64,000 nt of DNA. Origin: JBCCGL01 sp039029275 (lineage in GTDB: Bacteria > Pseudomonadota > Gammaproteobacteria > JBCCGL01). This document shows, in pieces, positions 27,138 through 35,680 of this stretch. Under the pieces are notes generated by a model. The model had not been told where the DNA came from, searched no databases, and saw nothing but the letters and a program-made list of their open reading frames with translations. The stretch is from assembly GCA_039029275.1 (NCBI GenBank), contig JBCCGL010000013.1, positions 62,001-126,000 of the forward strand, written 5' to 3'. How positions within the stretch are numbered: position 1 is the stretch's first letter; each line of letters opens with the position of its first letter. The position numbers were made by a program, and so were the translations under genes.

Positions 27138-28220
27138 TTACTGTTCTGCGATAACTTCGACATTCTGCCCGGGTTGCAAACGATCATTACCGTCGATAAC
27201 CACCTGCATGCCGGCGAAGACCGACTCGTCTGTGACTCCAACATTTTCACCCACCCGCGCCGCAATCGTTATCGGCAATAATTGCGCCGTATCGTCTTTT
27301 ACTGCATACACGAAATTGCCGCCTTGAAAATTCACCACCGCGTCACGGCTGAACACGCGCATCTTTTGCGTTTCGCTCATGGGTAATTGCACCGACACTG
27401 CCATGTTCTGCAACAATCCGTCACGATACGGAATAGCAATCTTGGCAACAGCATTCTTACTGCGAAGATCAACCGTTGGCGCGAAGCCGAAAAACGACCC
27501 TTCTATGTCCTGGTTTAACGATTCGACCTTCACCGCGATCTTTGCGCCTGATTGCTGGTAACGCAGCTGCTCCTGCGCAAGCGACACACGCGCTTCAATA
27601 TGTGAAATCGCCGCTACGCTCGCTATCGGCGTTAGGGGCGCTACGGCTTCACCATTCTGTACGAACGTGTCGAGTATCAGTCCTTCAAACGGCGCTCGAA
27701 TTTCGCTCTTGGAGATCTCGAGCTCTTTACGCTTTACCTGTTCTGCCAGCGTTTCGAGTTCGCGTTCGAGTGCCTGTACGCTGTAGAACGCTTCGTCAAA
27801 AGCGTCGCGACTGACGGCGTCGTTCGCCATAAGCGCTTCGCGTCGTTTTAGCACAGACTGTTCTCTCTCCAATTGAGCCTGCACCTGAGCCATTTGCCCA
27901 CGCGTGATGGCAATATCCTGCTGCGCGAAATCCGTGTCTATCCTTACCAGCAAGTCGCCTTTTTGAACCCGATCGCCCGATTGGAACGGCACCTCAAGAA
28001 CCACCCCACTGACTTCTACAGACACATCAGCAACCCTTGCGAAATGAACAACCCCGGAGAACGAATCAGTTTGTACCTGCAGTTGTTCAACTACTGTCTG
28101 TGTTCCCACTCGCGCCGGTGGCTGATCATCCGCTCCATAAGCAGACCCTGATCCGAGAACTGCTGAAAAAAGCACTAAGTAACCGAAACGCGAAACACGC
28201 GCCATTAACATTTGCAACAT
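27138..28220 (-). CDS. RND efflux periplasmic adaptor (membrane fusion protein)
   Basis: The 360-residue adaptor has an N-terminal signal/lipidless anchor (FGYLVLFSAVLGSGSAYG), a biotinyl-lipoyl half motif (GVVLEVPFQSGDRVQKGDLLVRID), a coiled-coil hairpin around residues 95-165, the second half motif (IRAPFEGLILDTFVQNGEAV) and beta-barrel and membrane-proximal domains. It links the following RND pump to an outer-membrane channel. Its ATG overlaps the TAA of the upstream dehydrogenase as TAATG; in-frame ATGs four and six codons on are alternatives. Confidence 0.92.
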   Translation of the reverse strand: MLQMLMARVSRFGYLVLFSAVLGSGSAYGADDQPPARVGTQTVVEQLQVQTDSFSGVVHFARVADVSVEVSGVVLEVPFQSGDRVQKGDLLVRIDTDFAQQDIAITRGQMAQVQAQLEREQSVLKRREALMANDAVSRDAFDEAFYSVQALERELETLAEQVKRKELEISKSEIRAPFEGLILDTFVQNGEAVAPLTPIASVAAISHIEARVSLAQEQLRYQQSGAKIAVKVESLNQDIEGSFFGFAPTVDLRSKNAVAKIAIPYRDGLLQNMAVSVQLPMSETQKMRVFSRDAVVNFQGGNFVYAVKDDTAQLLPITIAARVGENVGVTDESVFAGMQVVIDGNDRLQPGQNVEVIAEQ

Positions 28221-28984
28221 TATCGAGGAGCCATCCTTATTGCGCCGTCCAGGCGCATCACGTCACCATTAAGCATTTGATTTTCACATATATGTTTGAC
28301 CAATGAGGAGAACTCATCCGGCCGACCAAATCGCGAGGGGAACGGAACCTGGCTCGCGAGGCTGTCCTGCACTTCCTGCGGCATACCTGTCAGCATTGGC
28401 GTACCAATCAGCCCAGGCGCAATTGTCATTACCCTAATGCCCTTGCTTGCGAATTCACGAGCAGCGACAATTCCAAGCGATACAACTCCGCCTTTTGACG
28501 ATGCATAAGCCGACTGACCGATCTGCCCTTCAAACGCAGCAACCGACGCGGTGTTGATAACAACACCACGTTCCCCGACGTCGTCCAGTGGCTCGAGCTG
28601 CATCATGCGTGCAGCCGCGATTCGCATCATGTTAAACGTACCAACCAAATTGATATCTATCACACGCTTGAAGTTTTCAAGCGGGGATGGCCCGTCACGA
28701 CCAACTATTCGTTGCGCGGGCGCTATGCCGGCGCAATTCACCAGAATACGCGCCGCGTCATTTTCGCAAGCGGCTGATTCGATTGCACGTTCCGCCGAAG
28801 CGGCATCTGATACATCGCACACCTGAAAATTGCAGCCGATTGCGTCAGCGGATTCCCGCAACCCCGCTTGGTTCATATCCAGCAGCGTCACACGTGCGCC
28901 GGCTTCAATCAGCATTCTCCCGACATCGGCCCCCATGCCAGACGCACCGCCGGTTACCAGCGCCGCTTGACCTTTGATATTCAC
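28220..28984 (-). CDS. Short-chain dehydrogenase, 3-hydroxyacyl-CoA dehydrogenase type 2-like
   Basis: The 254-residue SDR has the NAD motif VTGGASGMGADVGRML, NCAGIAP, the catalytic serine strand VVINTASVAAFEGQ and YASSKGG with Tyr and Lys. The body resembles HSD17B10/type-2 3-hydroxyacyl-CoA dehydrogenases, for example INLVGTFNMMRIAAARMM and APGLIGTPMLTGMPQEVQ, which act on short or branched 3-hydroxyacyl-CoA (for instance in isoleucine breakdown). It is the first gene before an RND adaptor with a one-base overlap, an unusual coupling. Confidence 0.87.
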   Translation of the reverse strand: MNIKGQAALVTGGASGMGADVGRMLIEAGARVTLLDMNQAGLRESADAIGCNFQVCDVSDAASAERAIESAACENDAARILVNCAGIAPAQRIVGRDGPSPLENFKRVIDINLVGTFNMMRIAAARMMQLEPLDDVGERGVVINTASVAAFEGQIGQSAYASSKGGVVSLGIVAAREFASKGIRVMTIAPGLIGTPMLTGMPQEVQDSLASQVPFPSRFGRPDEFSSLVKHICENQMLNGDVMRLDGAIRMAPR

Positions 28985-29146
28985 TTAATTTCCCGACAAT
29001 TATAAACCGCATATTGTCATCGTTTAGATCACTTATTGGAAATGTTTATTACTTCGAATTGCTATTGAGAATCGTTACGCGTCGGTATGACGTGACCAGT
29101 TTGCACTGTGACGCTTTTATTCTTTCATCGGCGATACAGCGCGCTC

Positions 29147-29152
29147 TATAAT
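29147..29152 (+). promoter_or_regulatory. -10 box of the ETF-QO gene
   Basis: A perfect TATAAT lies 39 bases before the GTG start of the ETF-QO gene; TTTCAT about 18 bases further upstream is a poor -35. The rest of the 206-base gap shared with the divergent dehydrogenase gene shows no other clear element. Confidence 0.55.
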
Positions 29153-29190
29153 GCCGCCCCATTGATACCGAGCAAATCAAGAGGTACTCC

Positions 29191-30846
29191 GTGGAACGCG
29201 AATCAATGGAGTTTGATGTCGTCATTGTTGGCGCTGGCCCCTCGGGTCTTGCGACAGCTTGTCGACTGATGCAACTTGCTCAAGAGAATGAGCAGGAAAT
29301 CACCGTTGTCGTGCTCGAAAAGGGTTCCGAGGTTGGCGCTCACATTCTATCTGGGGCGGTATTGGAACCGACATCCATGAATGAGTTGTTCCCCGATTGG
29401 AAAGAACTCGGCGCGCCATTGAATACAGCAGTAAAACGAGACGAGTTGTTTTTTTATACCGGTGCGAAATCAGCAATCAAAGTACCCAACTTTTTCATTC
29501 CGAAACCCATGCACAACGAAGGCAACTACATCGTTTCCATGGGCAATGTGTGCCGCTGGCTGGCCGAACAGGCTGAGGGTTTGGGTGTAGAAATTTTTCC
29601 CGGTTTTGCCGCTTCAGAGATTTTGTATAACGACGATGGTAGTGTGCGCGGGGTTGCGACCGGCGACATGGGAATTGGTAAAGATGGCGAGGAGAAAGAC
29701 AGCTATGAGCCCGGAATGGAACTTTTGGCCAAGTACACCATTTTCAGTGAAGGCTGTCGTGGTCATCTGGGGAAACAACTGGCGGAAAAATTCTTACTGA
29801 ATGCCGAAGCTGACCCGCAGCACTATGGTATCGGTATCAAGGAAATCTGGGACATTCCCGCCGAGCAACACGAAGAGGGCTTGGTGGTACACGGAACCGG
29901 ATGGCCCCTAAGTGAAGGTGGGGCGACAGGGGGGGCATTCCTTTACCACGCAGAAAATAATCAGGTATTTGTTGGACTGATTACCGACCTTAACTACAGC
30001 AACCCGCATCTTTATCCGTTTGAGGAGTTCCAGCGTTTCAAGCATCACCCAGAAAGTGCGAGATACCTTAAAGGCGGGACACGCGTTGCATACGGTGCGC
30101 GAGCGTTAGCCAAAGGCGGACTAAACTCGCTACCGAAGATGACTTTTCCTGGCGGCCTGATAATTGGTTGCGACGCGGGCACCATGAATGCAGTCAAAAT
30201 TAAGGGCAATCACACCGCGATGAAATCGGGCATGCTCGCGGCAGAAACTGTTTTCGCCGCAATTACAAATGGCGATGAAGGCGGCAACGATCTCACCCAG
30301 TATGCGGATAACTTCAAAAACAGCTGGCTCTACGACGATCTCTACAAGTCACGCAATTTCGTTGGCGTGCTGCACAAGTTCGGCACTATTATCGGTGCGG
30401 GCGTCACCTGGGTCGAACAGAATATTTTCGGCGGTAAAATACCTTTAAATTTTCGAGATACCGGAACCGACCATGCAGGGCTAAAGCCAGCATCGCAAAG
30501 CAAACCAATCAAATATCAAAAACCCGATGGCGAACTGAGTTTTGATCGAACTTCATCTGTCTTCCTTTCCAGTACCAACCACGAGGAAGACCAGCCGGTA
30601 CACTTGCAATTAGCTGATCCTTCAATCCCTCTGACAAAGAATATGCCCGAATGGGCGGAGCCGGCCCAGCGATACTGCCCCGCGGGGGTTTACGAAGTAT
30701 TGGACGACGAAGAAGGCAATCCCAAATTCCAGATCAACGCACAGAACTGCGTGCACTGCAAAACCTGCGACATCAAGGATCCCAGTCAAAACATCACTTG
30801 GGTTGTACCCGAAGGTGGGGGCGGCCCGAACTATCCCAACATGTAA
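29191..30846 (+). CDS. Electron transfer flavoprotein-ubiquinone oxidoreductase
   Basis: The 551-residue membrane-bound flavoprotein passes electrons from reduced ETF to ubiquinone. The FAD motif DVVIVGAGPSGLATACRL is near residues 8-25. The C-terminal 4Fe-4S domain has RYCPAGVYEV and NCVHCKTCDIKDP followed by ITWVVPEGGGGPNY. The GTG at 29191 (MERESMEFD) is preferred over the ATG five codons later because related proteins keep this MERE-start. It works with the ETF and acyl-CoA dehydrogenase encoded a few kilobases downstream. Confidence 0.96.
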   Translation: MERESMEFDVVIVGAGPSGLATACRLMQLAQENEQEITVVVLEKGSEVGAHILSGAVLEPTSMNELFPDWKELGAPLNTAVKRDELFFYTGAKSAIKVPNFFIPKPMHNEGNYIVSMGNVCRWLAEQAEGLGVEIFPGFAASEILYNDDGSVRGVATGDMGIGKDGEEKDSYEPGMELLAKYTIFSEGCRGHLGKQLAEKFLLNAEADPQHYGIGIKEIWDIPAEQHEEGLVVHGTGWPLSEGGATGGAFLYHAENNQVFVGLITDLNYSNPHLYPFEEFQRFKHHPESARYLKGGTRVAYGARALAKGGLNSLPKMTFPGGLIIGCDAGTMNAVKIKGNHTAMKSGMLAAETVFAAITNGDEGGNDLTQYADNFKNSWLYDDLYKSRNFVGVLHKFGTIIGAGVTWVEQNIFGGKIPLNFRDTGTDHAGLKPASQSKPIKYQKPDGELSFDRTSSVFLSSTNHEEDQPVHLQLADPSIPLTKNMPEWAEPAQRYCPAGVYEVLDDEEGNPKFQINAQNCVHCKTCDIKDPSQNITWVVPEGGGGPNYPNM

Positions 30847-30907
30847 TCCGGCCAAATCAGTTGCCCGGAGTACATACATTCATTGCAGGCGAGAATCTTT
30901 TTACGGA

Positions 30908-31576
30908 TTAGTCCTTAATGGGCAACGCAGCCACAATATGCACTCGTTCGTGCAATCCACCGTTCATGGCCATGTGGTACCCACGGGTATCGGTAAAGTA
31001 GACCGACCCATCGGCGGGCAAATGAGTGCAGTGGTTATTCACCACAAACAAGGAACCCGGGTTCGACACGACCGGAATATGCAGACGCGGCTCCGGATCG
31101 CGGTGCCAGGAGTTACAGTTGTAGAGACCTTTTGACAACACGCGCATTCGTCCGATGGGAAAACGTTTGCTCAGTTCCTGATGCACGTGCTCGAAGTAGG
31201 TGCCTTTGAATTTGGGCACAAGTTCACTAAACGCAAATTCGTCGACCAGTTCTTCCATTGACTCTTCAACGTATCGTTCATCCTTGCGCAGCCAATAACG
31301 TCCGGACAAGTCGTTTGAAGTCTCCACTTCAACTCCGGGGCGACGTGTAAGTGAAAACGCTCCGAAACCGTGTTCAGCATATTCTTCGTTGTACGCGTGC
31401 GTGGCAGTGACTTCAGTTAATGTTTGCTTTAATTTCTGTATATCAAAACGCAAGCCGAGCTTTTGGATACCTGGACCCGCGACAAATTCAGCCACGCGCG
31501 TTGTGTCCGGTCGTTCCGACAGCCATGCGGCCATTTTCTCCTGATCTGAACCCACTGAAAAATCGGAATAGCCCAT
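30908..31576 (-). CDS. Aspartyl/asparaginyl beta-hydroxylase-like 2-oxoglutarate dioxygenase
   Basis: The 222-residue protein has a C-terminal cupin region like the aspartyl/asparaginyl hydroxylase family: NSWHRDPEPRLHIPV gives the iron-binding His-x-Asp and RLHIP strand, GSVYFTDTRGYHMAMNGG the distal His, and ERVHIVAALP the 2-oxoglutarate arginine. No signal peptide is visible, so it should be cytoplasmic. The N-terminal 100 residues are not recognised. The hydroxylated substrate is unknown and neighbours give no firm clue. Confidence 0.7.
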   Translation of the reverse strand: MGYSDFSVGSDQEKMAAWLSERPDTTRVAEFVAGPGIQKLGLRFDIQKLKQTLTEVTATHAYNEEYAEHGFGAFSLTRRPGVEVETSNDLSGRYWLRKDERYVEESMEELVDEFAFSELVPKFKGTYFEHVHQELSKRFPIGRMRVLSKGLYNCNSWHRDPEPRLHIPVVSNPGSLFVVNNHCTHLPADGSVYFTDTRGYHMAMNGGLHERVHIVAALPIKD

Positions 31577-31640
31577 TGATCGTCTCAGCTTTGAATAGAG
31601 TGAGAGACGAGTATCCGCAATAAGCGAGTTGTTTATCGCA

Positions 31641-31680
31641 GCGAGAACGACATCATTTCACTTAGCAGTGCCGTTCTCGC
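31641..31680. repeat. Inverted repeat after the enoyl-CoA hydratase gene
   Basis: GCGAGAACG (31641-31649) and CGTTCTCGC (31672-31680) form a perfect 9-base pair of arms around a 22-base spacer, 24 bases past the enoyl-CoA hydratase stop. It could form a transcript-end hairpin, but no T run follows on the minus strand. Confidence 0.45.
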
Positions 31681-31703
31681 AGATATCCCGCGATCGCCTG
31701 GGG

Positions 31704-32480
31704 TTAGCAGTTTTTGAAATCGGGTTTTCTTTTGTCAGCGAAGGCGTTCATTCCTTCTTTTTGATCCTCAGTTGCAAACGCCGCGTGAAAGAAGCGTCGC
31801 TCGATTTTGATGCCTTCAGACAGCGTTGATTCAAGCGCGCTGTTTACGGATTCTTTCGCCATCATCACGATTGGTCGCGAGAACGAAGCGATCTTTGCTG
31901 CGGCTTTCATCGCTTCATCGACAAGTTCATCAACCGGCACCACGCGGCTTACCAATCCGGCCCGCTCAGCTTCCTCTGCATCCATCATTCGACCGGTCAA
32001 ACACATATCCATCGCTTTGGATTTTCCAATCAGTCGAGTAAGACGCTGCGTACCACCAGCGCCCGGAATCGTACCGATTGTGATTTCCGGCTGACCAAAT
32101 TTTGCGTTATCTGCGGCGATGATAAAGTCACACATCATGGCTGTTTCACAGCCACCGCCGAGAGCATAGCCTGCGACAGCTGCGATAACCGGTTTACGGC
32201 AACGCGTGATCCGCTCCCATTCTGCTGTGATGAAGTTTTCCTTGTAGGCTTGCATAAACGTTTTGTCTTTCATTTCCTTGATGTCTGCCCCGGCGGCAAA
32301 CGCTTTTTCGTTACCGGTAATGACAATCGCACCTACCTCGTCATCCTGTTCCAGTTTTTCAAGCGCGTCTGTCAACTCACGCATCAAAGGGGTGTTCAGT
32401 GCATTCATTGCCTTTGGTCGATTCAAGGTTATCAAACCAACACTTTCGTGGATTTCCAACAAAATGTTTTCGTAGCTCAT
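31704..32480 (-). CDS. Enoyl-CoA hydratase
   Basis: A 258-residue crotonase-family enzyme that hydrates 2-enoyl-CoA in beta-oxidation or amino-acid breakdown. LNRPKAMNALN, the oxyanion loop AFAAGADIKEM, GYALGGGCETAMMCD with the first catalytic glutamate region and FGQPEITIGTIPGAGGTQRL with the second are all intact. The sequence is close to short-chain ECHS1-type hydratases. The neighbouring thioesterase gene lies 39 bases upstream in the same direction. Confidence 0.93.
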   Translation of the reverse strand: MSYENILLEIHESVGLITLNRPKAMNALNTPLMRELTDALEKLEQDDEVGAIVITGNEKAFAAGADIKEMKDKTFMQAYKENFITAEWERITRCRKPVIAAVAGYALGGGCETAMMCDFIIAADNAKFGQPEITIGTIPGAGGTQRLTRLIGKSKAMDMCLTGRMMDAEEAERAGLVSRVVPVDELVDEAMKAAAKIASFSRPIVMMAKESVNSALESTLSEGIKIERRFFHAAFATEDQKEGMNAFADKRKPDFKNC

Positions 32481-32519
32481 TCTTTCTCTCGGTAAATTGA
32501 ATAAACAGGTAACTTTGTC

Positions 32520-32951
32520 CTAAACAAGCGGTTCAAGTGCAGCGCGTAATGCAGAACCAAGCGGCCGTGGTCGTGTGGTGTTTCGATCCACATACACATG
32601 CACAAAAAACCCGGCTGCACTGGCGAGATGCTCGTCGCCTCTAAAAATCGCAAGCTCATATCGAACACTGCTGTTTCCAAGCCGTGCAACGCGCAGCCCA
32701 ACCCAAATGGTATCCGGAAATGCAACAGGTGAATAATATTGACAGCCACTTTCAACCACAAAGCCGATTGTGTCGCTTGTAGAAATATCAAGCGCTCCCT
32801 GCTTGATCAGATAAGCATTTACCGCTGTATCAAACCACTCATAAAAAATAACGTTGTTAACATGCCCGTAGGGATCGTTATCATTCCAGCGCGTTTCGAT
32901 AGATATGAATTCGCGGTAGTCGTCACGCGTCGGTACTTTTTCTTTCGGCAT
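32520..32951 (-). CDS. Acyl-CoA thioesterase, 4HBT family
   Basis: A 143-residue hotdog-fold thioesterase. The N-terminal block ETRWNDNDPYGHVNNVIFYEWFDTAVNAYL holds the catalytic aspartate of the 4-hydroxybenzoyl-CoA thioesterase type. The rest (YYSPVAFPDTIWVGLRVARLGNSSVRYEL) matches YbgC/FadM-like hydrolases. Substrate is an acyl-CoA of unknown chain length. Likely cotranscribed with the enoyl-CoA hydratase, and divergent from mtgA. Confidence 0.85.
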   Translation of the reverse strand: MPKEKVPTRDDYREFISIETRWNDNDPYGHVNNVIFYEWFDTAVNAYLIKQGALDISTSDTIGFVVESGCQYYSPVAFPDTIWVGLRVARLGNSSVRYELAIFRGDEHLASAAGFFVHVYVDRNTTRPRPLGSALRAALEPLV

Positions 32952-33002
32952 TTGGTTTGGATAAAATAACGCGGTCCGTTCACAACAGCGTGTGTAGTAT
33001 AG

Positions 33003-33782
33003 ATGAAAGCAAAGTCGAATAAATCGGCAAAATCCTCATCACTGCCCAAGCTTTTCAGCGAGCGCCGGACAGCGCCTAAAAAGCAAACACGACCCAAATC
33101 ACGACCCCGATTAAAGCGGATTTTACTTATTGGCACTTGTGCAATTATAGGGTTGCCGTTGCTTATCGCGTTGATGATTCGGTGGATCGACCCTCCCTAC
33201 TCAATGTTTATGTGGCAGCAATCCCGCGCTCTTGGCCAGCAAAAAAGCATTCATCAGGAATGGGTTGACTGGGAATTCATTTCGGACGAACTGAAAATCG
33301 CGGTAATCGCCGCCGAAGATCAGCGTTTTTTAGAACACTCCGGTTTTGATTGGGATGCTATCGCGCAAACCTGGCAAGCGCGGCAAGCCGGCACAAGTCG
33401 AGGCGGTGCAAGCACAATCTCGCAGCAATTGGCAAAGAATCTGTTTTTATGGTCGGGACAATCCTGGATTCGAAAGGGCATCGAAGCGTGGTTAACGGTG
33501 GCCATTGAATTGATCGTCCCGAAGCAACGCATCCTGGAGATCTACCTGAACATTGCACAGTGGGGTGACGCTCAGTTCGGAGCCGAAGCTGCCAGCGAGT
33601 TCTTTTTTGCCAAGTCCGCGCGAGAATTAACGCGTTGGGAGGCCGCGCTACTCGCGGCTGTATTGCCTAATCCAGTGATTTATCGCGTCAATGCGCCGAG
33701 TCGATACGTGACCGAACGTCAGCGCTGGATTGTGCGAAATGTCCGCCGCCTCGGTGGACCGGGGTACTTATCTGAACTCTAA
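33003..33782 (+). CDS. mtgA: Monofunctional biosynthetic peptidoglycan transglycosylase
   Basis: The 259-residue inner-membrane enzyme polymerises lipid II. A basic N-terminus (KAKSNKSAKSSS...RPRLKR) is followed by one membrane helix (about 40-60) and a GT51 domain: VIAAEDQRFLEHSGFDWDAI with the catalytic glutamate near 105, GGASTISQQLAKNLFLW, KQRILEIYLNIAQWG and WEAALLAAVLPNP. It has no penicillin-binding transpeptidase domain. Its TAA overlaps the stop of the converging acyl-CoA dehydrogenase gene by four bases. Confidence 0.96.
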   Translation: MKAKSNKSAKSSSLPKLFSERRTAPKKQTRPKSRPRLKRILLIGTCAIIGLPLLIALMIRWIDPPYSMFMWQQSRALGQQKSIHQEWVDWEFISDELKIAVIAAEDQRFLEHSGFDWDAIAQTWQARQAGTSRGGASTISQQLAKNLFLWSGQSWIRKGIEAWLTVAIELIVPKQRILEIYLNIAQWGDAQFGAEAASEFFFAKSARELTRWEAALLAAVLPNPVIYRVNAPSRYVTERQRWIVRNVRRLGGPGYLSEL

Positions 33783-35551
33783 AACTGCGCCTCGGCGAAC
33801 GTTACCGCAACGTCTGAGCCATTTAGGATGGAGTCGCGCAGACCAAATGCCCTCGGGGTAATTTGCGTTGAATAGAATCGCGCAATATCGATTTTCGCCT
33901 GCAAATACTCGGCATCACCCTCGCCTGCCAACAATTTAGCGTGCGCGTGCGCGGCTGAACGCAGCATCATCCACTGCCCTGCGAGCATACCCATCATCAT
34001 CAAATAATTTACCGACGCGGATGCCGGGAGCGAAGGGCTGTCCTGCGAGAGCATCCATTCGGTTGTCGCCTCAATAGCGGCGATACCGAGCGCAGTGGTT
34101 TCCGCAATTTCGCCGCTGAGTTCCGCAGGCGCTCTTTCTACGCTCTGAAGCATCGCATCAATCAGTTCTTTGACACCCTGACCGCCATCTCGCGCCAGCT
34201 TGCGACCAATCAGGTCATTTGCCTGGATCGCGGTGGTGCCTTCGTAAATTGGCGTGATGCGAGCATCGCGCAGGTGCTGCGCTGCGCCAGTTTCCTCGAT
34301 GAACCCCATTCCACCGTGCACCTGCACGCCCAGCGAGCAAAGCTCGACCCCGATTTCACTTGACCAACCCTTCACTAGCGGTGTGAGCAATTCGCCCCGC
34401 CGCTGGCAGAATGCCGCGTAATCTTGATCTTCGTGCCGATCTGCGTGATCAAACACGCCCGCGCATTCCAATCCAAGAAGCCGCATCGCTTCAACCTGGG
34501 AGCGCATCGTCATGAGAATTCGGCGGATGTCGGGGTGGTTAATAATCCCGCGACTGCCGGATTCGCCGGTCAGCATTGCTTTACCTTGCACGCGCTCAAA
34601 GGCGAAATCGCGCGCTTGTTGGTATGCACGCTCGGCCAGAGCGTAGCCTTGTACACCGACACTGTGGCGCGCAATGTTCATCATCGTGAACATATACATC
34701 AGACCGTGATTTTCTTCCCCCACCAGATACCCAACTGCACCGCCGTTATCGCCATAGGCCATGACTGCCGTCGGGCTGGCGTGAATGCCAAGTTTGTGTT
34801 CAATCGACACGCAATAGGCATCGTTGCGTTCACCCAATGTGCCGTTCTGGTTAAGCAGAAACTTTGGAACAACGAACAACGATATCCCTTTTACACCTGC
34901 TGGTGCATCAGGCGTTCGCGCAAGAACCAGGTGGACGGTATTTTCGGTGAGATCATGATCACCGTAGGTGATAAAGATTTTTTGTCCGCTCAACAAATAG
35001 TGGTCACCGTTAGGTTTTGCAGAGGTGCGAATGGACGCGAGATCGGTCCCCGCCTGCGATTCGGTGAGGTTCATGGTTCCGGTCCACTCACCACTGATCA
35101 TTTTTTCCAGAAATGTATCTTTAAGAAAATCGGAACCGTGGCTGTGGATCGCGTCAATCGCTCCCTGAGTCAGCAGGGGACATAGCGCAAACGACATATT
35201 CGCGGCATTCCACATTTCCATGACAGCAGCTGATACTAAACGCGGCATCCCCTGCCCGCCGTATTCAGGATCAAATCCGAGACTTTGCCAGCCGTTTGCC
35301 GAGAACTGTTGGTAGGCTTCACGCCACCCTTCTACCGTTTTGACGCCATCCTCGGTCCATTGCGCTCCATCCTGATCACCCTTCCAGTTAATAGGCGCCA
35401 AAATATCATTGGCAAACTTGCCCGCTTCCTCAACGATCGTGTTGATCAAATCTGGGGTAGCATCTGCAAATCCGGGAAGTTGAGCGACGCGGTCGCTGCC
35501 GGTGACTTCTAGGGCAAACTGGATATCGTTGACAGGCGCAACATAGGCCAT
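33779..35551 (-). CDS. Acyl-CoA dehydrogenase (long C-terminal form)
   Basis: A 590-residue flavoprotein of the roughly 600-residue acyl-CoA dehydrogenase class (FadE5/DmdC-like), with N-terminal, middle and C-terminal ACAD domains plus the extra C-terminal helical domain. FAD-binding strands include GTMNLTESQAGTDLASIRT and KIFITYGDHDLTENTVHLVLART, then VQVHGGMGFIEETGAAQHLRDARITPIYEGTT with the conserved adenine loop. I chose the ATG at 35551, with GGAG about eight bases upstream, over a GTG two codons earlier. Electrons go to the ETF encoded just upstream. Confidence 0.94.
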   Translation of the reverse strand: MAYVAPVNDIQFALEVTGSDRVAQLPGFADATPDLINTIVEEAGKFANDILAPINWKGDQDGAQWTEDGVKTVEGWREAYQQFSANGWQSLGFDPEYGGQGMPRLVSAAVMEMWNAANMSFALCPLLTQGAIDAIHSHGSDFLKDTFLEKMISGEWTGTMNLTESQAGTDLASIRTSAKPNGDHYLLSGQKIFITYGDHDLTENTVHLVLARTPDAPAGVKGISLFVVPKFLLNQNGTLGERNDAYCVSIEHKLGIHASPTAVMAYGDNGGAVGYLVGEENHGLMYMFTMMNIARHSVGVQGYALAERAYQQARDFAFERVQGKAMLTGESGSRGIINHPDIRRILMTMRSQVEAMRLLGLECAGVFDHADRHEDQDYAAFCQRRGELLTPLVKGWSSEIGVELCSLGVQVHGGMGFIEETGAAQHLRDARITPIYEGTTAIQANDLIGRKLARDGGQGVKELIDAMLQSVERAPAELSGEIAETTALGIAAIEATTEWMLSQDSPSLPASASVNYLMMMGMLAGQWMMLRSAAHAHAKLLAGEGDAEYLQAKIDIARFYSTQITPRAFGLRDSILNGSDVAVTFAEAQF

Positions 35552-35583
35552 AAACACGCTCCGAACAAATGACGAAATTGGTG

Positions 35584-35604
35584 ATTATAGCGCTACCGGT
35601 AGCG
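35584..35604 (-). promoter_or_regulatory. -10 box with overlapping palindrome before the acyl-CoA dehydrogenase gene
   Basis: On the minus strand a perfect TATAAT (35584-35589) is directly preceded by the 14-base palindrome CGCTACCGGTAGCG (35591-35604), which would occupy the -10/-35 spacer. That is a classic repressor operator position. The -35 hexamer is poor. The start codon is about 33 bases downstream. Confidence 0.5.
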
Positions 35605-35618
35605 TGGCAGCAGTGGTA

Positions 35619-35640
35619 GCGCGGTGCGAATGCACCGCGC
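35619..35640. repeat. GC-rich hairpin between etfA and the acyl-CoA dehydrogenase gene
   Basis: GCGCGGTGC, loop GAAT, GCACCGCGC is a perfect 9-base stem, 40 bases past the etfA stop. It may end the etf transcript, although no T run follows. A GGTAGCG motif repeats at 35598 and 35615. Confidence 0.5.
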
Positions 35641-35680
35641 GATGATTACAAAAGTTTAACCCGGTTAGGGATCGAAGGTA

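Noticed and set aside
34424..35185. 253-codon plus-strand frame inside the acyl-CoA dehydrogenase gene
   Set aside because: The opposite strand encodes all conserved ACAD motifs; the plus-strand product is His/Arg-rich and unlike any family known to me.
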